Assembly (NCBI RefSeq): GCF_010111755.1
Contig: NC_088962.1
Span: forward strand, 868,001 to 932,000
Source: Nakaseomyces glabratus
Lineage: Eukaryota > Ascomycota > Saccharomycetes > Saccharomycetales > Saccharomycetaceae
Direction of reading: 5' to 3'
Length of the DNA stretch: 64,000 nt
Shown: positions 63,779-64,000 of the stretch, one piece after another
Numbering within the stretch: the first letter of the stretch is position 1
How the letters are laid out: every line of letters starts with the position of its first letter
Translations under genes and position numbers: made by a program
Notes under the pieces: model-generated
Told to the model about the DNA's origin: nothing
What the model saw: the letters and a program-made list of their open reading frames with translations, nothing else
The model's database searches: none

Positions 63779-64000
63779 TCACATAATTGATCCTACCATG
63801 GAATAACTCATAGTAACATCCAATAATATCTGGACCACTGCACAGCACATGGGCACCCATGTAGACATAGAAAATAGTCCACTTCTGTATATTGCACCGA
63901 TTAGGAATCCCATCACAGTTCCTATTATCATTCCTTGCACCCCCGCATATAGCATATATATGCCAAATATCCACAGGCCTCCACCGCGTTTCCAGTGGGT
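63779..64000 (-). CDS. Unrecognised multi-span membrane protein, C-terminal 73 residues (5' end outside window)
   Basis: A frame open from the right edge to a TGA at 63779-63781. The 73 visible residues contain three likely membrane segments: LWIFGIYMLYAGVQGMI, MIIGTVMGFLIGAIY and WVPMCCAVVQILLDV. The gene ends SYSMVGSIM. Hydrophobicity is regular and glycine spacing is typical of helix packing, so it looks real. In S. cerevisiae the next gene after TMA108 is OM45 on the other strand, so gene order departs from chromosome IX here. I do not recognise the family. Confidence 0.6.
   Translation of the reverse strand, partial: THWKRGGGLWIFGIYMLYAGVQGMIIGTVMGFLIGAIYRSGLFSMSTWVPMCCAVVQILLDVTMSYSMVGSIM

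Overview
The window is nuclear DNA of a post-whole-genome-duplication budding yeast of the Saccharomycetaceae. Genes are compact and mostly intronless. The three introns carry yeast-type signals (5' GTATGT; a perfect TACTAAC in RIM1). The two tRNAs are nearly identical to the S. cerevisiae ones. Gene order follows S. cerevisiae chromosome III closely. The most telling feature is an RNase P RNA gene whose paired 5' and 3' ends enclose about 1,149 nt. That is roughly three times the S. cerevisiae RNA and equals the size I recall being reported for Candida (Nakaseomyces) glabrata. I therefore read this as C. glabrata or a very close Nakaseomyces relative.

Layout. Positions 1-31000 carry SAT4 (5' part only), a YCR016W homologue, CWH43, tRNA-Lys(CUU), MAK32, PET18, MAK31, HTL1, tRNA-Gln(UUG), an NPP1-type protein, PMP1, SLM5, RPR1, FEN2, RIM1, SYP1, an MNN5-like gene and RPL39. 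Positions 31000-50000 carry RPS22, RPS14, BPH1, SNT1, ELO2, RRP43 and RBK1. Positions 50000-64000 switch to the S. cerevisiae YIL136-143 segment: SSL2, CCT2, AXL2, REV7, TPM2, TMA108, and the C-terminal part of an unrecognised membrane protein at the right edge.

Compared with S. cerevisiae, the window mixes duplicated tracks. MNN5, RPL39 and RPS22 (YJL186W, 189W and 190C there) sit between SYP1 and RPS14 of the YCR track. This is what reciprocal loss of duplicates after the genome duplication would leave. The block tRNA-Gln, NPP1, PMP1, SLM5 is inverted relative to S. cerevisiae and has Pol III genes at or near both ends.

The genes are mostly housekeeping: ribosome and ribosome biogenesis (RPS14, RPS22, RPL39, RRP43, YCR016W), secretory pathway and lipids (CWH43, ELO2, MNN5-like), transcription and repair (SSL2, REV7, HTL1, SNT1), cytoskeleton and polarity (TPM2, AXL2, SYP1, CCT2), and mitochondrial expression (SLM5, RIM1). 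I see no new multi-gene system. The points most worth following are: an NPP-family protein with three substituted catalytic positions; a syntenic MNN5 homologue lacking the DXD motif; the giant RPR1 with a tRNA-like upstream promoter; palindromic PAC/RRPE promoters; and introns whose only recognisable branch sites lie near the 5' splice site and far from the 3' splice site.

Several starts were set to the first in-frame ATG because the longer open frames begin at GTG or TTG (CWH43, MAK32, MAK31, SLM5, MNN5-like, RRP43, RBK1).
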